A stretch of 17,271 nucleotides of DNA from Nitrososphaeria archaeon (GTDB taxonomy: Archaea; Thermoproteota; Nitrososphaeria; Geothermarchaeales; JDFR-13). Position numbers and translations under genes: made by a program. Below the pieces are notes generated by a model that was not told the origin of the DNA, did not search any database, and saw only the letters and a list, made by a program, of their open reading frames with translations. Of the stretch, positions 7,047 to 14,571 are shown piece by piece. Location of the stretch: NCBI GenBank assembly GCA_027000765.1, contig JALTNJ010000124.1, positions 1 through 17,271 on the forward strand. Reading direction: 5' to 3'. Each line of letters begins with the position of its first letter. Position 1 is the stretch's first letter.

Positions 7047-7763
7047 TTATACGACACCTAGATAGAGTTTACCTAAATCAGGCCTATTCAATAGATCTTG
7101 TGCGGATCCACTGAACCTCACTGAACCTGATACAAGTAGGTATGCCTTGTCAGCTATGCTAAGCGCCAGCTTAACTATCTGCTCTACAATTATTATAGTT
7201 ATTCCAAGCTCCTCCCTTAGCCTACTAATTTCATCAATTACCTTTGCAGCTAGCTTGGGAGCAAGGTTTGCAGAGGGTTCGTCAAACATCATAACCTTTG
7301 GTTTCCTTATTAAAGCCATGGCCATGGCAACCATCTGCCGCTCTCCACCGCTTAACCTACCAACCTTCCTATCCATATACTGTCTCAGCACTGGGAAGAA
7401 CTCTAGCGCATAGTCAATCCTGTCCTCGACCTCATCATTGGGAATAGAGTAGGCAGCCAGCCTCAAGTTTTCATATACGCTTAACGTACTAAATACATTC
7501 CCAACTTGCGGTAGATACGCTATTCCCTGATTCGAGATGTAATGAGGAGGCTTTTTAGTAATGTCCTTTCCGTCGAAAATAATTCTGCCACCGAAAATGT
7601 TTGTGATGCCCATGATGCTTTTAAGCAATGTAGATTTACCACTGCCATTAGGCCCTACTATTGCCGTGATAAGATTCTCCTCGAAGACAGCGTCTACATT
7701 AAACAATACCTGTAGTTTTCCATATCCCGCATCTAAATTCTCAACACGAATAACTCCCGCCAT
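7047..7763 (-). CDS. livF: LIV-type ABC transporter ATP-binding protein LivF
   Basis: From ATG 7763 the protein is 238 residues, the normal LivF size. It shows Walker A GPNGSGKST (37-45), Q-loop YLPQVG (Q86), signature LSGGE (137-141), Walker B VMMFDEP (D161, E162), and the LivF hallmark IIIVEQ (E194-Q195) in place of the usual switch-region histidine. It supplies one of the two nucleotide-binding subunits on the cytoplasmic face of the importer. The frame extends five codons to a TTG at 7778, but the ATG is preceded by GGTG and lies four bases after the livG stop, so I chose it. It is translationally coupled to livG and is the last gene of the livK-livG-livF unit. Substrate is not set by this subunit. 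Confidence 0.95.
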   Translation of the reverse strand: MAGVIRVENLDAGYGKLQVLFNVDAVFEENLITAIVGPNGSGKSTLLKSIMGITNIFGGRIIFDGKDITKKPPHYISNQGIAYLPQVGNVFSTLSVYENLRLAAYSIPNDEVEDRIDYALEFFPVLRQYMDRKVGRLSGGERQMVAMAMALIRKPKVMMFDEPSANLAPKLAAKVIDEISRLREELGITIIIVEQIVKLALSIADKAYLLVSGSVRFSGSAQDLLNRPDLGKLYLGVV

Positions 7764-7767
7764 AATT

Positions 7768-8535
7768 CTACACCACAACAGTACCTAAATAACTCTCTAT
7801 CACACGCTTATCATTCAACACTTCATCTGGAGTACCCTCGGCAATTATCCTGCCCATGGACATTGCATACACATGATCTACATATTCCTTGGCGACCTCC
7901 AGCCTGTGCTCTATTATGAGGAAGGTTTTGTCATGATTCTCAATTAGATTCTTTATGTGTCTGAATATCTCGTGTGCCAATGTTGGGTTGACGCCACCTA
8001 CCGGTTCATCCATCAATATCGTGTCTGCATCAGTCATTAAAGCACGTCCTATTTCAAGTAGCTTGAGCTGACCACCACTAAGGGTATTTGCCCTAGCATC
8101 CTTAAGGTGATATAAGTTTAGGAGCTTCAATATCCTGAGGGCTTTTTCCACAACCTCCTCCTCTACCTTTCTCCATTTACTACGGAAGATTGAGTAATAG
8201 AGCTTTTCACCTGGGTTAAAACGATATGATGTCAATAGGTTATCGAGAACCGTAAGCTTACCAAATGGTGATGGAATCTGGAATGTTCTTGTAAGGCCAA
8301 CGTCGACTCTTTTGTGGGGAGGAAGATTTGTAATGTCCTTGCCCTTAAAATATACTCGTCCCCCGTCTATAGGAAGAAAACCAGATATGCTATTGATCAA
8401 TGTAGTCTTGCCACTGCCATTGGGACCTATTATCATGGAGAGTTTCTTCTCCTCTACCTCCATAGAAACGTTATTTACGGCTATTAATCCTCCGAACCTC
8501 TTGGTTAGGCCTTCCGTCCTGAGGATAATACCCAC
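7768..8535 (-). CDS. livG: LIV-type ABC transporter ATP-binding protein LivG
   Basis: A 255-residue ATPase from GTG 8535: GLTKRFGGLIAVNNVS (9-24), Walker A GPNGSGKTT (37-45), Q-loop TRTFQIP (Q86), signature LSGGQ (152-156), Walker B ILMDEP (D176, E177), the LivG-specific EPVGGVNP (177-184), and switch IIEH (H210). It pairs with LivF to drive import. The frame continues upstream to GTG 8568 (MAEKSIWKVLK...). I chose 8535 because GGAAGGTG precedes it by six bases and LivG proteins normally have only a few residues before the first strand. If the T-tract region at 8592-8604 also acts as a promoter, a leaderless start at 8568 would be possible. It lies downstream of livK beyond a T-rich gap. Confidence 0.93.
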   Translation of the reverse strand: MGIILRTEGLTKRFGGLIAVNNVSMEVEEKKLSMIIGPNGSGKTTLINSISGFLPIDGGRVYFKGKDITNLPPHKRVDVGLTRTFQIPSPFGKLTVLDNLLTSYRFNPGEKLYYSIFRSKWRKVEEEVVEKALRILKLLNLYHLKDARANTLSGGQLKLLEIGRALMTDADTILMDEPVGGVNPTLAHEIFRHIKNLIENHDKTFLIIEHRLEVAKEYVDHVYAMSMGRIIAEGTPDEVLNDKRVIESYLGTVVV

Positions 8536-8591
8536 TTTCAACACCTTCCATATTGATTTTTCAGCCACTAGCTCAGAGATTACTAATACAA

Positions 8592-8627
8592 TAAAAAGAA
8601 AAAGGTTTTGAATTAAAAAAAGAAAAA
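8592..8627 (-). terminator. Double T-tract between livK and livG (partial terminator)
   Basis: Immediately after the livK stop the minus-strand transcript reads two T-rich runs (8614-8627 and 8592-8604; for example TTTTTCTTTTTTT). Archaeal RNA polymerase terminates at such U-runs without a hairpin. As livG follows on the same strand, the likely role is partial termination, leaving more livK than livGF message. The second run plus TATTG could also seed a new promoter for livG. Confidence 0.5.
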
Positions 8628-8631
8628 TGAT

Positions 8632-10113
8632 TTAGAGATACATTCTAAAGTCCACTGGTAGGGCGATGAGGCTGTTGAGTAGGCTGGTGAATGCGTTGAA
8701 GATGTTCTGTAATGTATTTACTAAGTTACTTAGTAGCGAGGATATTGTAAACTCATTTGACACTGGGAGTGATGGGGCTGAGACCGCTGCAGGTGCTCCT
8801 GCACCAGCTGGGAGCTCCCATCCAAATCTAGATAGATCCGGCATGACATTCCAAGTCACTTCTCCAGTAGCAACGTTAATGATTGCCGCGTCATCTATCC
8901 AGTCGATGCCTCCAGTAGAGTTTAGCCCTACGAAGGACACCGAATAGTCTGCCGCGGCTCTGTCTCCTGTTTCATCTAATCTACACCAACCAGTTACACC
9001 AAAGTAGTTGTTAGCCACATATGGAACTACTTCCTTAATGACCTCGCCGTCATAGACGCCAGCCTCTATTATAGATAGTGCGGCGACCCAGACAGCGTCA
9101 TAGAAAGCAGCACCATATGCTCCTGGATCCTCACCAGTGATACTCCTATATTTCTCTGAATACTCTATCCACTTAGCAGATTTTGTAGGTGCATAGATAG
9201 TTGATATATGTACTGTTGCAAGAGACTGATCAGGAGCATCTCTAACAACAACATCCTCACCGACATATCCGTCGCTACCTACCCAGAGGGTATTCATTAA
9301 TATCTCATAATCCTTGGCTTGCTGTAGAATTGTTGCGATCTCGTCGAATGTGAATGTCTGTACAGCTACATTGTTACCATACTGCTGCTTGGCCTCTGTA
9401 ATCTTCTGAGCTAACTGAGCTACTTCACCGCTGAATTCGGTGGCCTCTGGACTGTATCTGACTTCACCGACTATTTGTACACCGAATTCAGACGCGAATT
9501 CCTTAAACTTCTCAGCTAGACCATCTCCCCATGCATCGCCTCTGTATATCAAGACAATTGCCTTTGTACCAATGTTCTTGTGTAGAGCCAATAGGGCCCT
9601 AGACTGTAGGTTGTCGTTTGGAACCAGCCTGAATATATAGTCATTTGGTATAGCTAGCTTAGGACTAGTTGAACCTTCACTTATGATCACAATTTTATGT
9701 TCATTAGCATACTCCATTACTGCCTGTACAGAGCTACTCCACCTGAAACCGACGGCAACTCGTACACCCTGTGCATATAGTGTCTGGAGCTTTTCAAGAG
9801 CCAGCTGTGCAGAGCGCTCAGCATACTCATAAACCAAGTCAATTGTAAAGTTCTTGTGAAGTACATTCTTAATATAGTTGTTTATCTCGGTCTCTAGCCA
9901 CTCTTCCTGCGGTGGATCCTGTCTTGGAGCTACACTACCGATCATAACTACTCCGATTGGAATTGTACCTGTAAGCCCTGGCTGTGTTGTAGGCACTTCA
10001 GGGCACTCTACCTCAGTGGGTGCAGGTGCAGAAGCCTGGCCTAGGAAGAAACCACCACCAAGCCCTACCACTAACAAGACCACAGAGATTAGAGCCCAAA
10101 CTTTATCGTTCAT
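8632..10113 (-). CDS. livK: LIV-type ABC transporter substrate-binding protein
   Basis: A 493-residue extracytoplasmic receptor. It starts with a membrane segment (ALISVVLLVVGLGGGFFLGQASA, about 7-29) that is either an uncleaved anchor or a signal peptide, then a Pro-rich spacer (30-50) and a type I periplasmic-binding fold: IPIGVVMIGS (51-60), VAVGFRWSSSVQAVMEYANEHKIVIISEGSTSPKL (119-153, the Ser/Thr-rich hinge loop), IFRLVPNDNLQ (160-170), IVLIYRGDAWGDGLAEKFK, LWVGSDGY and GAYGAAFYDAVWVAALSI. After the domain ends near 432 comes an Ala/Pro linker (435-452) and an unusual amphipathic tail (456-485). Cys37 is not in a lipobox. The ligand class is amino acid, amide or urea by family; no specific ligand can be read. 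ATG 10113 follows the ribosome site AAGGGTG. First gene of the livK-livG-livF unit and divergent from livHM. Confidence 0.93.
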   Translation of the reverse strand: MNDKVWALISVVLLVVGLGGGFFLGQASAPAPTEVECPEVPTTQPGLTGTIPIGVVMIGSVAPRQDPPQEEWLETEINNYIKNVLHKNFTIDLVYEYAERSAQLALEKLQTLYAQGVRVAVGFRWSSSVQAVMEYANEHKIVIISEGSTSPKLAIPNDYIFRLVPNDNLQSRALLALHKNIGTKAIVLIYRGDAWGDGLAEKFKEFASEFGVQIVGEVRYSPEATEFSGEVAQLAQKITEAKQQYGNNVAVQTFTFDEIATILQQAKDYEILMNTLWVGSDGYVGEDVVVRDAPDQSLATVHISTIYAPTKSAKWIEYSEKYRSITGEDPGAYGAAFYDAVWVAALSIIEAGVYDGEVIKEVVPYVANNYFGVTGWCRLDETGDRAAADYSVSFVGLNSTGGIDWIDDAAIINVATGEVTWNVMPDLSRFGWELPAGAGAPAAVSAPSLPVSNEFTISSLLSNLVNTLQNIFNAFTSLLNSLIALPVDFRMYL

Positions 10114-10144
10114 AATAACACCCTTAAAATATAGAAAAATATAA

Positions 10145-10176
10145 TTAAACTAAGTAATTTAAATGTTTAACTAAGT
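10145..10176. repeat. Pair of direct repeats flanking the livK TATA box
   Basis: TTAAACTAAGT (10145-10155) and TTTAACTAAGT (10166-10176) match at 10 of 11 bases and start 21 bases apart, two helical turns. Between them lies ATTTAAAT (10157-10164), the likely livK TATA box. Two copies on the same DNA face around a TATA box look like a regulator binding site, but AT-rich DNA can give such matches by chance. Confidence 0.4.
10157..10164 (-). promoter_or_regulatory. livK TATA box
   Basis: ATTTAAAT lies about 44-51 bases before the livK ATG. A start near 10137 would give a leader of about 24 bases carrying the ribosome site AAGGGTG (about 10120-10126). The element sits between two copies of an 11-base direct repeat. 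A second AT-rich block, TTTAATTAT, at 10141-10149 is an alternative. Confidence 0.45.
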
Positions 10177-10279
10177 TCAAAACAAATGAGGTATATATAT
10201 GAAATAACTTTCACATATGTTAGTAATATTGGAACAAGTAGACGAAATGCAAGTTGTTAAGTTGACATCAATACACGAA

Positions 10280-10337
10280 AATATTTAATAATGATACAAT
10301 AAGATACTCAATTATTATTGATACTATTTTTGGAGGG
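10280..10337 (+). promoter_or_regulatory. livH promoter and strong ribosome site
   Basis: AATATTTAATA at 10280-10290 fits a TATA box for a start near 10310. GGAGGG at 10332-10337 lies eight bases before the ATG at 10346, one of the strongest ribosome sites in the window. The spacing implies a leader of roughly 35 bases. Confidence 0.5.
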
Positions 10338-10345
10338 AAATCAGC

Positions 10346-11302
10346 ATGGCTATTGCCTTAATGATAATCTTTACCCAAGCCTTTATATTTGCAACCCTCC
10401 TTGCATTCCTAACCTTGGGTTTCAACTTAACATACCTTACTGCTAGGATACCGAACTGGGCACACGGTTCATTCGCTGCGCTAGGCGTCTATATCACCTT
10501 GACAGTAACTAGAGTATGGAACATGAATCCATACTATTCCATTCCGATCTCATTCTTCGTCGTAGGATTGCTTGGAATCACAGTATACTTGGGTGTAGTG
10601 TATACGTTAAAGAGAGCTGGTGCTCCTGAGATAATATTATTGATATCTACATTAGCCGTAGATATTGTAATGACATCTTCATTGAACATCATAGCAGACT
10701 ACCTAATGTATGTACACAAGGTATCAAGCAGAATCTTTATCCTGAGAGACTTGGATATCGAGGTGTTTGGTTTACCCGGTATATTGGTAGTCGCCCCTAC
10801 GTTACTAGTGATATTCACAGTAATCTTCTCGTACATGCTATACAAGACAAAGTTTGGGATGGCTATGAGGGGGACTGTAGAGTCACCAGAACTCGCATCC
10901 ATTCTCGGTATTAATACGGATATGGTAAACCTAGTCTCATGGTTCATTACAGGAGGGTTGGCAGGTATATCAGGAGCACTACTACCATTATGGTTCCTTT
11001 CAGATCCAGGTATAGGAACGATGCTTATCATTGACGTATTCGCCGCAAGTATCCTTGGAGGCATAAGATCAATATATGCGGCCATAATAGGTAGCTATAT
11101 AATAGGATTCGCCGAAGTAGGGGGAACTTCACTGCTATCATTTATTGTGCCTGAGATAGGTGGAGTATCAATTTCTTCATATAGATTGCTTGTTCCTCTT
11201 ACAGTACTGGTTATAACTTTGATGATCTTACCAAGAGGATTATATGGATTCTATGAGGAGTATAAGGAAAGAAAGATTAAGCCAAAGGAGGTTGAAGCAT
11301 GA
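10346..11302 (+). CDS. livH: LIV-type ABC transporter permease LivH
   Basis: A 318-residue very hydrophobic protein with about eight membrane helices. LivH features include LAFLTLGFNLTYLTARIPNWAHGSFAALGVYI near the N-terminus, the cytoplasmic coupling loop YKTKFGMAMRGTVESPELASILGINTDMVNLVSWFITGGLAGISGAL, and GSYIIGFAEVGG. In the importer LivH pairs with LivM to form the membrane channel and contacts the ATPases through the coupling loop. It carries a good ribosome site (GGAGGG) before ATG 10346. Its stop overlaps the livM start in ATGA, so the two are translationally coupled. It is transcribed away from livK, unlike many LIV operons in which all five genes run together. Confidence 0.94.
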   Translation: MAIALMIIFTQAFIFATLLAFLTLGFNLTYLTARIPNWAHGSFAALGVYITLTVTRVWNMNPYYSIPISFFVVGLLGITVYLGVVYTLKRAGAPEIILLISTLAVDIVMTSSLNIIADYLMYVHKVSSRIFILRDLDIEVFGLPGILVVAPTLLVIFTVIFSYMLYKTKFGMAMRGTVESPELASILGINTDMVNLVSWFITGGLAGISGALLPLWFLSDPGIGTMLIIDVFAASILGGIRSIYAAIIGSYIIGFAEVGGTSLLSFIVPEIGGVSISSYRLLVPLTVLVITLMILPRGLYGFYEEYKERKIKPKEVEA

Positions 11303-12366
11303 TAGAGCAAACTTTTATCCAAGCATTAATAGATGTAGTCTTATTCCTATCTCTATATACAATTGTAACCACCGCCCTAAACTATCAATATGGATATACA
11401 GGCATTCCAAACTTCGGTCTCGCATTTGCAGTAGCTGGAGGAGCATATATAACTGGCTTCCTACCTGGTAGAATAGCGTATTTAATCTATAAGTCTCAGC
11501 TACCTGATCCAAACTGGGATTATGTAAAGGACAACGCCATGATATTTATGAAAGTCAATCAACTCCTAGCCAAAGATCCGGCGCTCAGCCTTACCCTACT
11601 AATTCTGACACTAGTAGTTGCGATGGGAGTAGGCGCACTCCTAGGATTCGTCGCAACATTCCCTGCAGTACGATTAAGGGCAGACTTCCTCATGATAGTT
11701 TTAATAGCCTTTGCAGAGGCCGTTAGAATCATAGGCATGAACTATGAGCCCCTTGCAGGCGGTACACTTGGTATTGGAGTACCGAAACTATTAAAATGGA
11801 CGGGATTAAGTAAGAACGTCCAAGACCTCATATTAGTTGCAGGCCTCGCAATCGTCGTTGTGGTATTCAACTGGTTCATGCTACACTCGCCATATGGAAG
11901 GCTCCTACGTGCGGTTAGAGAGAGTGAGTACGCCGCTACTGCTGTAGGGAAGGATGTAAACAGAGTTAAGATGGAGGTTATGGTGGTTGGTAGCGCCATC
12001 GCAGCCATAGCAGGGGCTATACACGGATTCTATCTACTAAGAGTAATTCCGCCAGCCTACACTAGATACGACTGGACATTCTGGCCATGGCTAATGCTTA
12101 TGCTCGGTGGAAGGGGAAGTGAATTAGGTGCGTTGGCCGGCACAAGCTCCATCATCATTATACGTAGACTTGTATCTATATACAAGCATGCGATACAAGC
12201 TTTTATACCCTTCGACGTGGTCTGGCTAGAGAGGATGGCTATGGGAATAGCGTTTCTCGTTATAATGATATTCAAGCCAGATGGATTGATCCCAGAGAAG
12301 CCATTTAAGATCAAGGGATTGCATGACAAGGAGCTTAGTGAAGATGTGGAGGTAACAGATACCTAG
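11299..12366 (+). CDS. livM: LIV-type ABC transporter permease LivM
   Basis: A 355-residue membrane protein with roughly nine or ten helices. LivM marks are YTGIPNFGLAFAVAGGAYITGFLPGR near the N-terminus, FVATFPAVRLRADFLMIVLIAFAEAVRIIGMNYEPLAGGTLGIGVPKLL in the middle, the coupling loop SPYGRLLRAVRESEYAATAVGKDVNRVKMEVMVVGSAIAAIAGAI, and a late helix with MLGGRGSELGALAGTSSIIIIRR. ATG 11299 overlaps the livH stop and has the ribosome site GGAGGT at 11287-11292. A loop with SQLPDPNWDYVKDNAMIFMKVNQLLAKDPAL between the first helices is longer than in the E. coli protein. It is the last gene of the livHM unit, followed by a T-tract and the convergent HAD gene. Confidence 0.94.
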   Translation: MIEQTFIQALIDVVLFLSLYTIVTTALNYQYGYTGIPNFGLAFAVAGGAYITGFLPGRIAYLIYKSQLPDPNWDYVKDNAMIFMKVNQLLAKDPALSLTLLILTLVVAMGVGALLGFVATFPAVRLRADFLMIVLIAFAEAVRIIGMNYEPLAGGTLGIGVPKLLKWTGLSKNVQDLILVAGLAIVVVVFNWFMLHSPYGRLLRAVRESEYAATAVGKDVNRVKMEVMVVGSAIAAIAGAIHGFYLLRVIPPAYTRYDWTFWPWLMLMLGGRGSELGALAGTSSIIIIRRLVSIYKHAIQAFIPFDVVWLERMAMGIAFLVIMIFKPDGLIPEKPFKIKGLHDKELSEDVEVTDT

Positions 12367-12378
12367 CTTTAACTCCCT

Positions 12379-12388
12379 ATTTTTTATT
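12379..12388 (+). terminator. T-tract terminator after livM
   Basis: TATTTTTTAT begins 13 bases after the livM stop and fits archaeal U-run termination. No hairpin precedes it. It lies between convergent livM and the HAD-family gene. Confidence 0.4.
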
Positions 12389-12409
12389 GGATCTCTATTC
12401 AGGCTATAC

Positions 12410-13078
12410 TCATAATATTTTCTCCAATAGCTTAGGTAGATGTGAGATATCCTTTATCACGTAGTCAGCGCCATACCTCTTGAGAAGAGACTCCCCTTTA
12501 CAGCCTGTTAGGACACCTATTGTTATTAGCCCAGCATCCCTACCAGATTTCATATCAACCCAATAATCTCCTACAAACAACGTTGATTCAGGCTCAGCGC
12601 CATATTTATCTATAACCATTTTCAAGAGACCTGTCCTAGAAAATAGTATATCCTCATGCTCAGGATCCTGCTCCTTAAGGGTATAGACATCATCAATATA
12701 CTTATCTAAGTCAAACTCCCTAAGCTCCCACCAGATCATCTCTTTATCCGCTTCTCTACCAGTTGTAACAACGATTTTAAAGCCATGTCTCCTAAGCCAC
12801 TCAAGTGTTTCAAAAACCCCTTTAATAGGCTGGTCCCGCTCATGTAGCCACCCGCTGTATCTCCTCCTAAATTCCCTCCAAAACTCGGTCTTACTACAGT
12901 TATCAGGTTTGAGGGAATCAAGTTCGTCTCTACAAAATACCTCGAAAAAACGCTCCCATGACACGCGTTTCCCACCACATAATACGATAACTTCATTAAA
13001 GGTTTCGTAGAACCTATGTAAGGTATCCAATATCGTCTGATCTAGATCCAGTATTATTAGCCTCACGCCATGCAACAC
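12410..13078 (-). CDS. HAD-superfamily hydrolase (phosphatase, phosphoglycolate-phosphatase-like)
   Basis: A 222-residue HAD protein with all four motifs: I DLDQT (nucleophile D11, acid/base D13), II VVTTGR (T105/T106), III the lysine in LLKMVIDKYG (K153), and IV VGDYWVDMKSGRDAG (D171, D175). A helical cap of about 70 residues follows motif I, giving the C1-cap layout of phosphoglycolate-phosphatase and related small-molecule phosphatases. The metabolite is not identifiable. The start is GTG 13078: a TATA box at 13101-13110 lies 27 bases upstream, as expected for a leaderless message. GTG 13066, directly before RLIILDLD, is an alternative. It sits 59 bases downstream of dapF on the same strand but appears to have its own promoter, so a shared function with DapF is not implied. 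Confidence 0.88.
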   Translation of the reverse strand: MLHGVRLIILDLDQTILDTLHRFYETFNEVIVLCGGKRVSWERFFEVFCRDELDSLKPDNCSKTEFWREFRRRYSGWLHERDQPIKGVFETLEWLRRHGFKIVVTTGREADKEMIWWELREFDLDKYIDDVYTLKEQDPEHEDILFSRTGLLKMVIDKYGAEPESTLFVGDYWVDMKSGRDAGLITIGVLTGCKGESLLKRYGADYVIKDISHLPKLLEKIL

Positions 13079-13100
13079 CTGAAACTATCTAATGTCGATT

Positions 13101-13110
13101 AATATTTATT
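13101..13110 (-). promoter_or_regulatory. TATA box of the HAD-hydrolase gene
   Basis: On the minus strand AATAAATATT is centred 27 bases before GTG 13078, ideal for a leaderless transcript starting at that codon. This is the main reason for choosing the upstream GTG rather than the one at 13066. Confidence 0.45.
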
Positions 13111-13137
13111 AGATAAACTATCTATGAAGCTAATCTA

Positions 13138-13950
13138 CTAAACTGATGTTAACTCAGATAGATTGAGAGAGGCGTCGTACACCCTCTTCGCCTCTCCACG
13201 GATATAGAATCCATCGACAGTCTCCAATACATGTAAGGCACCGCCAGCAGTCTCTATCAATATATTCATATTCTTATCTACAACGCCGACCTCCTTAGCT
13301 ACATATGTAACTGCAACCGCCCCCGTGCCACAGCTCAAGGTTTCTCGTTCTACACCACGTTCGTATGTCCTGACTACAATGGTATTCTTATTCTTCTTTA
13401 TGGCAAAGTTTACATTAGAACCCTCTGGAAAAACCGAGTTATATCTTATTCTTCTACCAATCGCCTCCACATCAATATCCAGATTATCTACAAAAGATAC
13501 TGTATGAGGGACTCCAATATCTACAGAATATACTTTAAAACCCTCTAACTCAACATCCCATATGCTTGTTTTAACCGGGGTACCTATGTATATCTCCACC
13601 AGCCATTTGTCACGGGATACTATTCTTGCTTTTTTAACCCCAACCCGAGTATGTATAAGTATCTCATCCTCCGTAGAATAGCCTTCTTCAGCCACATATC
13701 TTGCAAAGCACCTTAGGGCGTTGCCGCAGATACCGGCCTCACTTCCATCACGGTTAAAATATCTAAAGAAAACAGAGCCGTCTATTGATTCAACTGTGAC
13801 GACACCATCGGCTCCCGCTCCAAAGCGTCGATGACATATGCTTCGAACCAATGGCTCAAATGCAGTTTTATCGAGAGCAGGGTTTTTAGACTTGTCTATA
13901 AAGATGAAATCGTTTCCATTTGCATGCATCTTCGTAAAATACAGCTTCAA
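13138..13950 (-). CDS. dapF: Diaminopimelate epimerase
   Basis: A 270-residue protein with both halves of the DapF fold and the catalytic cysteine pair: NRDGSEAGICGNALRCFARYV (C75) and YERGVERETLSCGTGAVA (C207). Other family marks are FTKMHANGNDFIFID (5-19), RRFGAGADGV (41-50), GVPHTV (146-151) and FPEGSNVNF (174-182). It interconverts LL- and meso-diaminopimelate in the cytoplasm without a cofactor, one step before lysine in the DAP pathway. The start is TTG 13950: the next in-frame ATG (residue 8) would remove the first beta strand, and no other start codon is visible upstream. It lies 48 bases downstream of the SHOCT-protein gene. Presence of dapF implies a DAP route to lysine, although a LysA with fully standard motifs is not seen here. 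Confidence 0.95.
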   Translation of the reverse strand: MKLYFTKMHANGNDFIFIDKSKNPALDKTAFEPLVRSICHRRFGAGADGVVTVESIDGSVFFRYFNRDGSEAGICGNALRCFARYVAEEGYSTEDEILIHTRVGVKKARIVSRDKWLVEIYIGTPVKTSIWDVELEGFKVYSVDIGVPHTVSFVDNLDIDVEAIGRRIRYNSVFPEGSNVNFAIKKNKNTIVVRTYERGVERETLSCGTGAVAVTYVAKEVGVVDKNMNILIETAGGALHVLETVDGFYIRGEAKRVYDASLNLSELTSV

Positions 13951-13998
13951 TTTTATATGGCACCAATAAAAGGGGTTGATGCCATATAAAATAACTGT

Positions 13999-14382
13999 TT
14001 AGTCCTCGAGATCTCTCTTCATCTTTAGATACTCGTCTCTGGATATCTCTCCACGAGCATATCTCTCTTCCAGGATCTCTAAAGCAGCCTTTCTTTTAGC
14101 AGTAGTATTGGCAACTGCCGTCTCTCTAATAACTAGGTATATTAAAAGCGATATAATTCCTATCCATGGTATTATCACTAGGATAAACCATAGGGCACCG
14201 TTCATGCCACGTTTCTCAGCATCCTGATAGACTAGGAAGCCTATGACAAGTAGGACTGCCCAGAAGAGGATTCCCCAGAAACCCATGAAGAAACCCCATG
14301 GCCAAGCCATGTGCCCCCACCAAGTTCCGGTTCCCATGTCCATACCCATATCCATTAGATGAGTGAATACGTTCAAACTCAT
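13999..14382 (-). CDS. Membrane protein with two helices and a C-terminal SHOCT domain
   Basis: A 127-residue protein. The N-terminus is rich in Met and His (H8, M10, M12, M14, M16, H24, M25). Two membrane helices follow (about 30-52 and 63-86), with a charged loop YQDAEKRGMNG between them as in the PLD-nuclease-N/cardiolipin-synthase N-terminal type. The C-terminus ALEILEERYARGEISRDEYLKMKRDLED (about 100-127) is a clear SHOCT motif, a short helical module common at the ends of bacterial and archaeal membrane proteins. No enzyme activity is indicated. ATG 14382 is supported by the ribosome site GGTGA seven bases upstream and a TATA box at 14412-14424. dapF follows on the same strand. The Met/His-rich start could bind a soft metal, but that is inference. 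Confidence 0.85.
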   Translation of the reverse strand: MSLNVFTHLMDMGMDMGTGTWWGHMAWPWGFFMGFWGILFWAVLLVIGFLVYQDAEKRGMNGALWFILVIIPWIGIISLLIYLVIRETAVANTTAKRKAALEILEERYARGEISRDEYLKMKRDLED

Positions 14383-14411
14383 ATTTAATTCACCACTCTA
14401 TATAATAACAC

Positions 14412-14424
14412 CGTTATATATAAG
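14412..14424 (-). promoter_or_regulatory. TATA box of the SHOCT-protein (and possibly dapF) transcript
   Basis: The minus strand reads GCTTATATATAAC over this stretch, one of the clearest TATA boxes in the window, about 30-42 bases before ATG 14382. A start near 14392 would leave a short leader containing GGTGA. With dapF only 48 bases beyond the first gene, both may be served by it. Confidence 0.55.
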
Positions 14425-14452
14425 CATCATAATTTACAAAATGATATGTCTT

Positions 14453-14472
14453 AAGCGTTGGCTCCAAGCGTT
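14453..14472. repeat. Short direct repeat AAGCGTT in the SHOCT/tRNA intergenic region
   Basis: AAGCGTT occurs at 14453-14459 and 14466-14472, 13 bases apart. It sits upstream of the SHOCT-protein promoter. Nothing else is evident between this repeat and the tRNA promoter at 14561. The pair is short enough to be chance. Confidence 0.2.
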
Positions 14473-14560
14473 AATTTGATGGATTCTAGGGAGTTGTCAG
14501 AGGCTTTTTATCATACTGTGGATAATCCTAATATATTTCAGTCGAAAATAGAATTAAATA

Positions 14561-14571
14561 AATTAAATTTA
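14561..14571 (+). promoter_or_regulatory. TATA box of tRNA-Pro
   Basis: AATTAAATTTA is centred about 29 bases before the mature 5' end of the tRNA at 14596, the usual archaeal tRNA promoter distance. It is followed by a perfect inverted repeat at 14571-14587. Confidence 0.5.

Noticed and set aside
10003..10005. Cys37 of the LIV binding protein as a lipoprotein anchor
   Set aside because: The context VECPEVP is not a lipobox and lies well past the hydrophobic segment.
13325..13507. Plus-strand open frame opposite dapF
   Set aside because: It overlaps the DapF catalytic Cys207 region on the other strand, with no ribosome site or motif of its own.
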